Part shown: piece after piece, positions 50,717-59,058 of the stretch
How the letters are laid out: each line of letters opens with the position of its first letter
Position numbering within the stretch: the first letter of the stretch is position 1
DNA from: an uncultured Eubacteriales bacterium
GTDB lineage: Bacteria > Bacillota > Clostridia > Oscillospirales > Oscillospiraceae
Assembly: GCA_900545515.1 (NCBI GenBank)
Contig: UQZA01000009.1
Location: 24,849-88,848, forward strand
Direction of reading: 5' to 3'
Length of the DNA stretch: 64,000 bases
Made by a program: the position numbers and the translations under genes
The notes under the pieces: generated by a model
Database searches by the model: none
What the model was told of the DNA's origin: nothing
Seen by the model: the letters and a program-made list of their open reading frames with translations, nothing else

Positions 50717-51523
50717 ATGACCATGGGAGAGCGGCTGCGCCGGGCCAGGGAAGAGGCGGGGCTGTCTCAGCGGCAGGTCTGCGGAGACCAGATCACCCGA
50801 AACCAGCTGTCCCAGCTGGAGCATGACCGGGTAGGGCCTTCAGTGGAGACCCTGCGGTATTTGGCCGGGCAGCTGGGTAGGCCGGTGTCCTACTTTTTGG
50901 ATGAGACGCCCTCTAATTTGCTGGCGCTGCAAGAGGCCCGAATCCGTGCAGATCCGGGTGAGGCGCTCCGTGCATTGGAAGGTTACCAACCGGACGGATC
51001 GGCATATGACGATCTTGCGGCCCTTCTAGAGTCCATCCTGTGCCTGGCGGCATCGGATCAGGCGGCTGCAGAGGGCAGACTCCCCTATGCCAAAAGCTTG
51101 GCCGCCCGGGGACGGGAAGCCTTGACCCGGTGCGCCTTTCCGGCCGGAGACCTGGTTCAGGGGGCTCTTCTGCGGGAGGCGGAGCTGGCTGGGGGACCGG
51201 ATTTCCTCCCGGCTGCAAAGGCGTGGGTCCGGGACCGGGAGACTGTGCTGCTGGCTCGGCTCAGCCTGGCTCAGGACTGTCCGGCCCGGGCCTTGGCCCT
51301 GCTGGAGGGAGTTCCAGACCAGTCCCTGCTCCAGGGGCAGGCTCTTTACCGCTTGGGCCGATATCAGGAGGCATTGGAGCTTCTGCGCTGTGCAGAGGTT
51401 CAGGCAACGCCGGAAGAGGCTCCTCCTATCTGGCAGCTGCTGGAGGCCTGCTGCCGGGAGTCTGGCGATTACCGGGGCGCTTATGAATACGCCGCCAAGC
51501 TCCGCCCACCGGCGGGGCCCTGA
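50717..51523 (+). CDS. XRE-family regulator with TPR-like C-terminal region
   Basis: The N-terminal 65 residues form a helix-turn-helix of the XRE type (MGERLRRAREEAGLSQRQVCGDQITRNQLSQLEHDRVGPSVETLRYLAGQL). The remaining 200 residues are Leu/Ala-rich helical repeats, as in TPR-containing regulators (for example the RRNPP or ComR type), often peptide-binding; no secreted peptide gene is visible. It starts 34 bp after the glycosyltransferase stop behind AGGAGG, so the two may be cotranscribed. Target genes are not known. Confidence 0.82.
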   Translation: MTMGERLRRAREEAGLSQRQVCGDQITRNQLSQLEHDRVGPSVETLRYLAGQLGRPVSYFLDETPSNLLALQEARIRADPGEALRALEGYQPDGSAYDDLAALLESILCLAASDQAAAEGRLPYAKSLAARGREALTRCAFPAGDLVQGALLREAELAGGPDFLPAAKAWVRDRETVLLARLSLAQDCPARALALLEGVPDQSLLQGQALYRLGRYQEALELLRCAEVQATPEEAPPIWQLLEACCRESGDYRGAYEYAAKLRPPAGP

Positions 51524-51571
51524 TCTGCTCAAGGTGGGGCAGCATGCTTCATATCCACTGTGTTTTCATCC

Positions 51572-51612
51572 ATCTCCCGGGGCTTGCATCCCCGGGAGAT
51601 TATTTGTATAAT
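51572..51612 (+). promoter_or_regulatory. terminator hairpin with the yesN promoter embedded in it
   Basis: ATCTCCCGGGG (51572-51582) and CCCCGGGAGAT (51590-51600) form a perfect 11-bp stem with a CTTGCAT loop, followed by TTATTTGT. The promoter of the next operon fits on top: TTGCAT (51584-51589, in the loop), 17-bp spacer, TATAAT (51607-51612). Confidence 0.7.
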
Positions 51613-51642
51613 AAAAGAATCAAGAAAAGCGGAGGCACTGCC

Positions 51643-53226
51643 ATGGGGCGCTATCGAATTATGATTGTAGATGATGAGCAGGAGGTCCGGCAGGCCATGA
51701 TTCGGAAGCTGGACTGGGAGGCTTTGGGCTTCCAGGTGGTACTGGAAGCGGAAAACGGACAGGACGCCTTGGAGAAGGCGGAGTCTGTGCCTTTGGATGT
51801 GGTACTCACAGATATTAAAATGCCGTTTATGGATGGCTTTACCATGGGCAAACACCTGATGCGGACCCACCCCGGCGTGAAGCTGATTATTTTCTCCGGC
51901 TTTGACGAATTTCAGTATGCCAAGGAGGCCATTAAGCTCAATGTGGTGGAGTATATTCTGAAGCCGGTGAATGCCCAGGAACTGACCCAGATTTTTACCC
52001 GGGTGCGGGAATCTTTGGATGAAGAAATCGCTCAGCGGCGAAACATCGCCCGGTTGACAGCTGCCTATGAACAGAGCCTTCCCCTGTTGCGGGAGCAGTA
52101 CCTGAGCGCCCTCATTGGAGGCAATCTGACGAGGGAGGAGGCGGAGGTGGGGGCAGCCCGGTTTGAACCTGCTTTTCGGGACGATCCCTACCAGGCGGTG
52201 GTCATGTTCCATATGGAGACCCATCCCACGGATCAGCCGGCTGTGGCGGCGGAGCTGCTGCCGGTGTCTTTGCAGCAGCTGGTGACGGACCGGCTTCTGG
52301 GACTGTGCCACTTGGAGACCATTTTGAATCCTCCGAACCTCATTGCCATCACAGGATGGAGTGCGGACCCATCAGAAAGCCTCATAGGCTTGGCGGAGGA
52401 GCTCTGTGCTCAGGTTCTCCGAGCCTTGGGTACCACGGTGACTGTGGGGGTGGGGCGGGCTTGCCGGAATTTTATGGAGCTGCCCGGCTCCCGGCGGGAT
52501 AGCTTAGCGGCGGTGGAATACAAAGCCATTGCAGGGGAAGGCCGGGCCTATTACTACGGGGATCTGCAAAGCGTGGAGTGGGAGCCCTTTGACTGGGACC
52601 GGCGGCGGGAGGAACGGTTCCTCTTTGCCATCAAATATGGAACCCAGGAGCAGATTGACGCGGCTCTGGAGGAGCTTATGAGCCGTCTGGACGGGTTGCA
52701 GCCGGGGGACTGGAGCTATGCGGCCGGTTTGGCCGGCATTGCGGGCTTTGTGTTCCGCACTGCGCAGCGGTATGAAACGGAAACACCCCGGGACGGCATT
52801 CTCTGGAGCCGCCTTCTGGACCGCAATTGTCCATTGGAGAAGGCCAAGGAGATGCTATTGAATTTGAGCTTGCAAATTAGGGCCAGCCTTGCCCAACGGC
52901 GCAACAGCGGAGCCAAGAATCTGGCGGAGGCCGCAAAGCAGTACATTCAGGCAAATTATCAAAATCCGGACCTCTCGGTGGAAACCATTTGCTCGGAGCT
53001 GCATATTAGCCAGTCCTATTTTTCCAATCTGTTTAAGCAGGAGACGGGAAAAAGCTGCATTCAGTATCTCACCTCCGTGCGCATGGACCGAGCTGTGGAG
53101 CTTCTACGGACCACCGATGACCGGACATATCTGGTGGCTCAGAAGGTGGGATACGACGATGCCAATTACTTCAGCTACGTATTCAAGAAGCAGTTTGGCA
53201 TCTCACCGACCCAATTCAGGAAGTGA
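51643..53226 (+). CDS. YesN-type response regulator with AraC DNA-binding domain
   Basis: The receiver domain fills residues 1-125 with phospho-acceptor Asp57 in VLTDIKMPFMDGF and a conserved Lys near 107 (YILKPVNAQEL). A linker region follows and the last 100 residues are an AraC-type helix-turn-helix pair (ISQSYFSNLFKQETGKSCIQYLTSVRMDRAVELLRTTD, VAQKVGYDDANYFSYVFKKQFGISPTQFRK). The start is ATG 51643 with GGAGG upstream. It is the first gene of a five-gene operon and is coupled to the YesM kinase. Typical family members control carbohydrate uptake operons; no such operon sits next to it. Confidence 0.92.
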   Translation: MGRYRIMIVDDEQEVRQAMIRKLDWEALGFQVVLEAENGQDALEKAESVPLDVVLTDIKMPFMDGFTMGKHLMRTHPGVKLIIFSGFDEFQYAKEAIKLNVVEYILKPVNAQELTQIFTRVRESLDEEIAQRRNIARLTAAYEQSLPLLREQYLSALIGGNLTREEAEVGAARFEPAFRDDPYQAVVMFHMETHPTDQPAVAAELLPVSLQQLVTDRLLGLCHLETILNPPNLIAITGWSADPSESLIGLAEELCAQVLRALGTTVTVGVGRACRNFMELPGSRRDSLAAVEYKAIAGEGRAYYYGDLQSVEWEPFDWDRRREERFLFAIKYGTQEQIDAALEELMSRLDGLQPGDWSYAAGLAGIAGFVFRTAQRYETETPRDGILWSRLLDRNCPLEKAKEMLLNLSLQIRASLAQRRNSGAKNLAEAAKQYIQANYQNPDLSVETICSELHISQSYFSNLFKQETGKSCIQYLTSVRMDRAVELLRTTDDRTYLVAQKVGYDDANYFSYVFKKQFGISPTQFRK

Positions 53227-53231
53227 TCCAT

Positions 53232-55025
53232 ATGGCCAAAAAGTTGACAGACCGCGTGGAAGCTTGGAGGGGCAGGGCGTCCATTCGGTATACCATGTTC
53301 CTCTCCTTCACAGCCAGCGCCATCATAGCCGTTTTCCTCACAGGAATTACCCTGTACCTCCGCTTTTCCTCTCAGCTGAATACCGCCATTCAGGCGGAAA
53401 ATCAAATGGTCATGGAGCAGGTGGAACAGTCGCTTAGCACGTACTTGCGGGATATGCTAGGCCTGGCGGACTCCTGTAGCTACAATGTGGTGAAAGGTCG
53501 GAATGTGCAAAATGAAGATTTGACGGGGGAGCTGATGCTGCTCTACGATACCTACTCGGAATATGTGGATAGCATTGCGGTCTTCGATCCACAAGGGAAT
53601 TTGGTGGCCACGGCGCCGGCAGGGTTGTTGAGCAAAGACGCTACGCCTCAAGAGGAACCATGGTTTTCCTGCGCTGTGGAAAAGCCGGAAAATCTCCATT
53701 TCTCCCAGCCTCAGGTGCAGCATGTTTTTTCCAACGGTGGGAGCTACCGATGGGTGGTGCCTCTGTCTTCGGCTGTGGAGCTCACCCGGGGAAAAAGCAC
53801 CCAGACCGGCGTCCTGTTGATCCAGCTACGTTACAGTGCTCTGACAGAGCTCTTTAGCCATGTGAGCCTTGGAAGCAACGGCTACGTCTATTTGACAGAC
53901 TCTGACGGTTGTCTGCTGTACCATCCTTTTTTGCAGCGTATGGATGGGAAGCAGGAGACTGCCTACCGTGTGCTTGCTGAGAAAGGGGACGGGGCCTATG
54001 AGGAGGTCATAGAAGGGCGGCGCTGTGCCGTCCTGGTGCGAACGGCCGGATACACCGGCTGGCGGATTCTGGGGGTGGTGTCTCAGACGGGTATCACCTT
54101 TGATAGCGCCCGGGAGATTCTTCTGGTTCTGGTGATTTTCTCCGCCTTTTTTCTGCTGCTCACAGTAGCCAATTTCTTCCTCTCCCGACAATTGACGGAT
54201 CCCATCCGGCAGCTGGAGGTCTCTGTCCGCCAGGTGGAGGGGGACGGGGAAGCTCTCATTTACGTAGGTGGCGCCTTGGAGACCCGCCAGTTAGGTGAAT
54301 CGGTGCAGAAAATGGTCTGGCAGATGCAGTGCCTGGCGCAGGAGGCTGCGGCGGAGCATGAGGCCAAGCGAAAGACAGAGCTCAACGCCCTTCAGGCCCA
54401 GATCAATCCCCATTTTTTGTACAATACCTTGGACATCATTGTCTGGATGGTAGAAAATGAACAGCCCACTGAGGCAGTGCGCCTGGTCACGGCACTGGCC
54501 CGGTTTTTCCGCATTAGTCTTTCCGGAGGGCGGAACGTCATTCCGGTTCGGGACGAGCTGGAGCATGTGCGGAACTACCTGGTCATTCAGGAAATGCGCT
54601 ATAAGAACAAATTTCACTATCAGATTCACGCCGAGGATGAGACCCTGGGACTTTCTACCATCAAGCTGATGATCCAACCCATTGTGGAAAACGCCATCTG
54701 CCACGGGATGGAATTTATGGATGAAACCGGCCTCATTACCATTGACGCAGCAATTCAGGATGGGGATCTGGTGATTGCTGTGAAGGACAACGGATTGGGC
54801 ATGACGGAGGAACAGGTGGCCCGGCTGTTGGACCCCAATGCGCCTCCGGAAGCTGCCCCCCGGGCGAAGAAGGGCTCTGGCGTGGGGTTACAGAATGTTC
54901 AGAGTCGAATCCGACTGTACTTTGGGCCGGGCTATGGCCTTACCATTGAAAGCGAGCCAGACTTGGGAACCAAGGTGACCTTCCGCCTTCCGGCGATTCC
55001 CTATGGAGAGATGGAGGATTTATGA
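53232..55025 (+). CDS. YesM/LytS-type sensor histidine kinase
   Basis: The protein of 597 residues has an N-terminal membrane helix (near 20-45), an extracellular sensing domain (about 50-290), a second helix (near 295-325), a HAMP-like segment and a His_kinase domain with the phospho-acceptor His394 in INPHFLYNTLDIIVWM, typical of the YesM/LytS class, followed by an HATPase domain (PIVENAICHGMEF, DNGLGM, GSGVGLQNVQSR). ATG 53232 is preferred, with AGGAAG 9 nt upstream, over GTG 53223. It is followed directly by a membrane-anchored sugar-binding protein, coupled by ATGA. Confidence 0.93.
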   Translation: MAKKLTDRVEAWRGRASIRYTMFLSFTASAIIAVFLTGITLYLRFSSQLNTAIQAENQMVMEQVEQSLSTYLRDMLGLADSCSYNVVKGRNVQNEDLTGELMLLYDTYSEYVDSIAVFDPQGNLVATAPAGLLSKDATPQEEPWFSCAVEKPENLHFSQPQVQHVFSNGGSYRWVVPLSSAVELTRGKSTQTGVLLIQLRYSALTELFSHVSLGSNGYVYLTDSDGCLLYHPFLQRMDGKQETAYRVLAEKGDGAYEEVIEGRRCAVLVRTAGYTGWRILGVVSQTGITFDSAREILLVLVIFSAFFLLLTVANFFLSRQLTDPIRQLEVSVRQVEGDGEALIYVGGALETRQLGESVQKMVWQMQCLAQEAAAEHEAKRKTELNALQAQINPHFLYNTLDIIVWMVENEQPTEAVRLVTALARFFRISLSGGRNVIPVRDELEHVRNYLVIQEMRYKNKFHYQIHAEDETLGLSTIKLMIQPIVENAICHGMEFMDETGLITIDAAIQDGDLVIAVKDNGLGMTEEQVARLLDPNAPPEAAPRAKKGSGVGLQNVQSRIRLYFGPGYGLTIESEPDLGTKVTFRLPAIPYGEMEDL

Positions 55026-55933
55026 GCAGGCAGGAAAAAACCATTTTGACAGTATTTGCCCTGGCACTGGTGCTTTCTCTGCTGGCGCTCCTGTTGTGGC
55101 AGGAGACCGGCTCCGATGAGCCGGAGATTCTGCACCTTTCTGTGCTCTTGGATGGCTCTGAGGAGACAGCTTGGCGGAATTTTCGCCGGGGAGCAGATGC
55201 AGCGGCGGTGGAATACAATGTGGACTTGCGCTATGTTTACCGCTATGAGAACCCAGGTCAGGTGGGCCAGCTACAGGCCATGGAGGCGGAGCTGGCCTCC
55301 GGGGCGGAGGCTGTGGCAGTGGCTCCGTTGGATGCAGAGGCTTTGACAGAGTATCTCCGGAATCATTCTGTGCTCCAACCGGTGGTAGCAATGGGGTCTG
55401 AGGTTCATGATGAGGCGATTGCTGGCTGTGTGGCGGTGGACAGCCGGGCCCAGGCCAGCCTTCTGGCCTGGGCCATTGTGGATAGCGGTGCGAGGCACTG
55501 CCGGATTTACCTCCGCACAGGCTGCGGAGAGCTGGACCGGCAGCGGCTGGAGGGGCTTACGGAGGCCCTGGAGGAGGCCAGGGTGGTGACGGACACCGCT
55601 ATTTTGGGGTCAGGTTCTTTAGACTGGGAGCCAGGTATAGCAGCGGTGGCTTTGGACGCCGGTACTTTGGCGGCCTTGGCCGAAAAGCTACCGGAGGAAG
55701 CCCCTCTGTACGGAATGGGTGTCAGCGGCTCGGTGCTGGAGCTTTTGGAAGCCGGCCGTATTTGCGCCTTGGCGGCGGTGAATGAATATGACCTGGGATA
55801 CCTGACCTTATCCGCTGCTGCTGGCCTTGTGTCCGGCCGCTATCAACCTCCAGAGCTGCTAACGCCATTTCTGGTGACAGGAGAGGAAATGTTTGATCCT
55901 CCGTATGCCGCGCAGCTGGTTCCCATGGGGTAA
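55022..55933 (+). CDS. membrane-anchored periplasmic-binding-type protein (XylFII-like co-sensor candidate)
   Basis: Residues 1-30 form a single uncleaved membrane anchor (TILTVFALALVLSLLALLLW) with no lipobox; the remaining 270 are a type I periplasmic sugar-binding fold (LHLSVLLDGSEETAWRNFRRGADAAAVEYNVDLRYVY, GAEAVAVAPLDAEALTEYL). The start overlaps the kinase stop by ATGA. In known systems (xylose-binding XylFII with LytS) such an anchored binding protein passes ligand occupancy to the kinase; by position and architecture this protein is the analogue. The ligand is unknown, and the ligand-binding residues cannot be assigned confidently. Confidence 0.75.
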   Translation: MSRQEKTILTVFALALVLSLLALLLWQETGSDEPEILHLSVLLDGSEETAWRNFRRGADAAAVEYNVDLRYVYRYENPGQVGQLQAMEAELASGAEAVAVAPLDAEALTEYLRNHSVLQPVVAMGSEVHDEAIAGCVAVDSRAQASLLAWAIVDSGARHCRIYLRTGCGELDRQRLEGLTEALEEARVVTDTAILGSGSLDWEPGIAAVALDAGTLAALAEKLPEEAPLYGMGVSGSVLELLEAGRICALAAVNEYDLGYLTLSAAAGLVSGRYQPPELLTPFLVTGEEMFDPPYAAQLVPMG

Positions 55934-55964
55934 ACGATTGGAACTTAAGAAAGGAATGAAAGAG

Positions 55965-57002
55965 ATGAACAAGCGGCTTTGGGCGCTTTTGACCGCTCTG
56001 GCGCTGCTTTTGCCCGGATGTGGAGGAGGCGGAGGGGAGAATCGGCCGGAGATCCGGGTGGGCCTGGCGCTTTATAAAGAGGACGATACGTTCATTGAGG
56101 CCATTACCGAAGGAATTCATCGGGCGGCAGCGGAGAGCAGCCGGGAGGGGACCTGGCGGGCGTCTATTTCCGTGGCTGACGCCGAGGGCAGTCAGATCTC
56201 CCAGAACCAACAGATTGAGCGTTTTTTGTCCTTGGGATATGATGTGCTGTGTGTCAATTTGGTGGACCGGACCAACGCGGCGCCCATCATAGATAAAGCC
56301 ATGGAGGCCGACATCCCCATTGTTTTTTTTAATCGGGAACCGGTACCGGAGGATATGGAGAAATGGGACCGGCTGTGCTACGTGGGTTCTGATGCCCGGC
56401 AGTCGGCAGAACTGGAGGCGCAAATCATTCTGGACCTTTGGGAGCGGGAGCCGCAGGCGTTGGATCGGAATGGGGACGGGGTGATCCAATATATTATGAT
56501 GGAGGGAGAACGCCGCCATCAGGATACGGTGATCCGCACAGAGGGAACCATTCAGGCGCTCCGGGACGGAGGCCTGGAGTTGGAACGGCTGGACAGCGGC
56601 ATTGCCAACTGGGACAGGACCCAGGCCCAAGCCCTGATGGCCGGGTACCTTGACCAGTATGGTGGACAGGTCGAGCTGGTTATCTGCAACAATGATGACA
56701 TGGCCTTGGGGGTTGCCGACGCGGTGGAGGAGGCCAATTTGGATTTTCACAACATTGTGGGGATCGACGGCACAGCTGCCGGAGCAACCGCAGTGTCCCA
56801 AGGAAAGCTCCTGGGAACCGTGGCCATGCAGCCCGAGATCCATGGCAGAACGGTTTTCCGTCTGGCCATGGAACTGGCCTCTGGAAAAACAGTGTCAGAG
56901 ATGGAAGAGCTGGGCCCGGACCGGTCTGTTCGCGTCCCCATGGAAATTTTATCTCGTTCTAATCGTAAGGAGGAAATGAAGTATGAAACTCTTATTCATT
57001 AA
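55965..57002 (+). CDS. MglB-like sugar-binding lipoprotein
   Basis: The lipoprotein signal peptide ends in a lipobox (LLPGC, near residue 18), followed by a 325-residue type I binding domain related to galactose/glucose-binding protein: RVGLALYKEDDTFIEAI, NLVDRTNAAPIIDKA, and a calcium-site-like loop DRNGDGVIQY as in MglB (DxNxDGxI). ATG 55965 is chosen over ATG 55956 for SD spacing. It sits 31 bp after the anchored binding protein, and no permease or ATPase genes follow, so it may deliver sugar to the sensor or to a permease elsewhere. Ligand is likely a hexose, not proven. Confidence 0.85.
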   Translation: MNKRLWALLTALALLLPGCGGGGGENRPEIRVGLALYKEDDTFIEAITEGIHRAAAESSREGTWRASISVADAEGSQISQNQQIERFLSLGYDVLCVNLVDRTNAAPIIDKAMEADIPIVFFNREPVPEDMEKWDRLCYVGSDARQSAELEAQIILDLWEREPQALDRNGDGVIQYIMMEGERRHQDTVIRTEGTIQALRDGGLELERLDSGIANWDRTQAQALMAGYLDQYGGQVELVICNNDDMALGVADAVEEANLDFHNIVGIDGTAAGATAVSQGKLLGTVAMQPEIHGRTVFRLAMELASGKTVSEMEELGPDRSVRVPMEILSRSNRKEEMKYETLIH

Positions 57003-57594
57003 TGGAAGTCCTCACAAGGACGGCTGTACAGCCGCCGCTCTGAGGGAGGTAAGCAGAACTCTGGAGGAGCTGGGTATTGAGACCGAGACCCACTGGGTGG
57101 GCAACAAGCCGGTGCCAGGCTGCATCGCCTGCGGCAGCTGCAAAAAGACTGGGGCATGCATATATGATGACGGTGTCAACGAGCTCCTGGCCAGATCCCA
57201 TGAGTGGGACGGCCTGGTGGTGGGTTCTCCTGTGTATTATGGCTGCGCCTCTGGCCAGTTGCTCAGTTTCCTGGACCGTCTGTTCTACGCTGCCGGGGGC
57301 CGACTGGCAGGCAAGGCGGCTGCCGCTGTAGTTTCCTGCCGCCGGGGAGGGGCCTCAGCGGCGTTCCAGCAGCTCAATATGTTTTTCGGTATGAACAACA
57401 TGGTGGTGGCCACCAGCCAGTATTGGAACCAGGTGCATGGCAACACGCCTCAAGAGGTGGCCCAGGATCAGGAGGGCCTGCAAACCATGCGCACCCTGGC
57501 CCGAAACCTGGCCTGGATTCTTCGTTGCCGTCAGGCTGCTGCCATCCCGGCGCCAGAGCGGGAGCCCTGGACGCCCACCAACTTCATCCGGTAA
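56983..57594 (+). CDS. flavodoxin-fold NAD(P)H-dependent FMN reductase family protein
   Basis: This 203-residue protein starts MKLLFINGSPHKDGCTAAAL, the FMN phosphate-binding loop of the NADPH-dependent FMN reductase/flavodoxin-fold family, then has VPGCIACGSCKKTGACIYDDGVNELLA, a Cys-rich element typical of the iron-sulfur flavoprotein-like group, and VVGSPVYYGCASGQL. It overlaps the MglB-like gene by 20 bp. It is the last gene of the signalling operon, and its role in sugar sensing is not obvious; a redox enzyme for an unknown quinone or nitro substrate is possible. Confidence 0.83.
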   Translation: MKLLFINGSPHKDGCTAAALREVSRTLEELGIETETHWVGNKPVPGCIACGSCKKTGACIYDDGVNELLARSHEWDGLVVGSPVYYGCASGQLLSFLDRLFYAAGGRLAGKAAAAVVSCRRGGASAAFQQLNMFFGMNNMVVATSQYWNQVHGNTPQEVAQDQEGLQTMRTLARNLAWILRCRQAAAIPAPEREPWTPTNFIR

Positions 57595-57605
57595 AATGAA
57601 CAGAC

Positions 57606-57664
57606 AAAAAACCGAGAAGGGTTGTCCCAAAACGAACTTTGAGACAATTCCCTCTCGGTTTTTT
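57606..57664. terminator. strong bidirectional terminator
   Basis: AAAAAACCGAGA (57606-57617) pairs with TCTCGGTTTTTT (57653-57664), enclosing TTGTCCCAAAACG/CTTTGAGACAA. Ends the plus-strand operon and the convergent minus-strand gene. Confidence 0.92.
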
Positions 57665-57675
57665 CATATCAGGCG

Positions 57676-58149
57676 CTATTGAAAGGAGAACACGGCAAAG
57701 ACGCCGGTTCCTACCAGGGTCATGATGATGCCTGCAATGGCAACGCCGGACAGGACCGCCAGGACAGTGGGCTTGAACTCCATATCCAGAAAGCTGGCCG
57801 CCAGGGTGCCCGTCCAGGCGCCAGTGCCGGGGACAGGAATGGCCACAAACAGCATGAGAGCCAAGAACAGCCCCCGGCCGGCCTTGGCCTTCAGCTTTTC
57901 TCCGCCCCGGTGGCCCTTCACCAGGCACCACTGGAAAAAGGGGCCGATTACTCGTTTATTTGCCCCCCAGGTTAAGACTTTTCGAGCGAACAGATGAATG
58001 AAGGGTACAGGCAGCATGTTGCCCAGTATGCAGACAATGTAGGAGGGGAGCATGGGCAGCCCCAATCCCGGTGCAAGCAGCACCGCCCCCCGCAGCTCAA
58101 TCATGGGGACCATGGAAACCAGAAAGACAAGCAGATATTTTTGGAACAT
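57676..58149 (-). CDS. small multidrug export family membrane protein
   Basis: A 157-residue protein with about four or five hydrophobic segments matches the Sm_multidrug_ex family (PF06695 type): MVPMIELRGAVLLAPGLGLPMLPSYIVCILGNMLPVPFIHLFARKVL near the N-terminus, AIPVPGTGAWTGTLAASFLDM, and GVAIAGIIMTLVGTGVFA. The family name reflects an annotation; transport activity is poorly supported. It ends against the bidirectional terminator and lies downstream of degV in the same orientation. Confidence 0.85.
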   Translation of the reverse strand: MFQKYLLVFLVSMVPMIELRGAVLLAPGLGLPMLPSYIVCILGNMLPVPFIHLFARKVLTWGANKRVIGPFFQWCLVKGHRGGEKLKAKAGRGLFLALMLFVAIPVPGTGAWTGTLAASFLDMEFKPTVLAVLSGVAIAGIIMTLVGTGVFAVFSFQ

Positions 58150-58185
58150 AGTATAAATTCCGTCCTATGATTAGAGATTAACATA

Positions 58186-59058
58186 TTACCGATGGAAAGC
58201 CAAAAAGAACAAGGCCAACGTACCGGGGCCGGAGTGGGTCCCAATGATGGGACAGGTGTAGGCAATGTAGATGCTGCGGGTGCCAAAACGGCGGCGGACT
58301 TCTTCTGCCACCCACTGGGCATCTTCCAGACAATCACCGTGGCCAATGAAAACAGTCTGGTTTTCTGGGTGAATGGCGGTTTGCTCCATTTTGTCCACCA
58401 GCGCCCGGAGGGAAGCCCGGCGGCCCCGTGCCTTGGAGACATTCACCAGATGGCCGGCATCGTCCACGTGTAAAACCGGTTTGATGGAGAGCATGGAGCC
58501 CATCACTGCCGTGGCGGCAGAAATACGGCCGCCGCGCTTTAGGAACATCAGATCGTCTACGGTGAACCAGTGGGCCAAATGGAGCTTGTTTTCTTCCACC
58601 CAATCCCGGGTTTCCTCCAAGCTGGCGCCTTCTTGCCGCCGGAGAGCGGCATGATAGACCAGCAATGCCTGGCCGCCAGAGGGGGCCAAGGTGTCTACCA
58701 CATAGAGCTTCCGGTCTGGAAACTGGGCACGCAACTCTTCTGCGGCCAGGAGGCTATTTTGATAGGTGCTGGACAGGCCGGAGGAAAAGACCAGAAGCAG
58801 CACATCCTGCCCCCCGGCCAGGATTGGCGTTAGGTACTCAACATACTGCCCCGGATTGATGGCAGAGGTGGTGGCCATCTCGCCGTCTCGCAGGCGGCGG
58901 TAGAAGGTTTTGGCGTCCATTTGCCGGTAGCCGGCATCATGCTGGTAGGATACTCCACTCATGGTGAACTCCATGGGGATCATGTGAATGTCCAGTTTGA
59001 CCGACAGCTCCTCCAGAAGCTCTGCGGCAGTATCCGTTACAATGGCAAAATCAGACAC
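58186..59058 (-). CDS. DegV family fatty-acid-binding protein
   Basis: DegV (FakB-type) proteins bind fatty acids and can present them to the FakA kinase. The N-terminal VSDFAIVTDTAAELLEEL, the FSSGLSSTYQNSLLAAEEL block and the RGGRISAATAVMGSMLSIKPVLHVDDAGHL motif are clear. The 290-residue length fits. GTG 59058 is chosen since AAGGAGA lies 7 nt upstream and the family N-terminus begins there. No fakA-like gene is in the window. Minus strand, 36 bp upstream of the small export-family gene. Confidence 0.92.
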   Translation of the reverse strand: MSDFAIVTDTAAELLEELSVKLDIHMIPMEFTMSGVSYQHDAGYRQMDAKTFYRRLRDGEMATTSAINPGQYVEYLTPILAGGQDVLLLVFSSGLSSTYQNSLLAAEELRAQFPDRKLYVVDTLAPSGGQALLVYHAALRRQEGASLEETRDWVEENKLHLAHWFTVDDLMFLKRGGRISAATAVMGSMLSIKPVLHVDDAGHLVNVSKARGRRASLRALVDKMEQTAIHPENQTVFIGHGDCLEDAQWVAEEVRRRFGTRSIYIAYTCPIIGTHSGPGTLALFFLAFHR

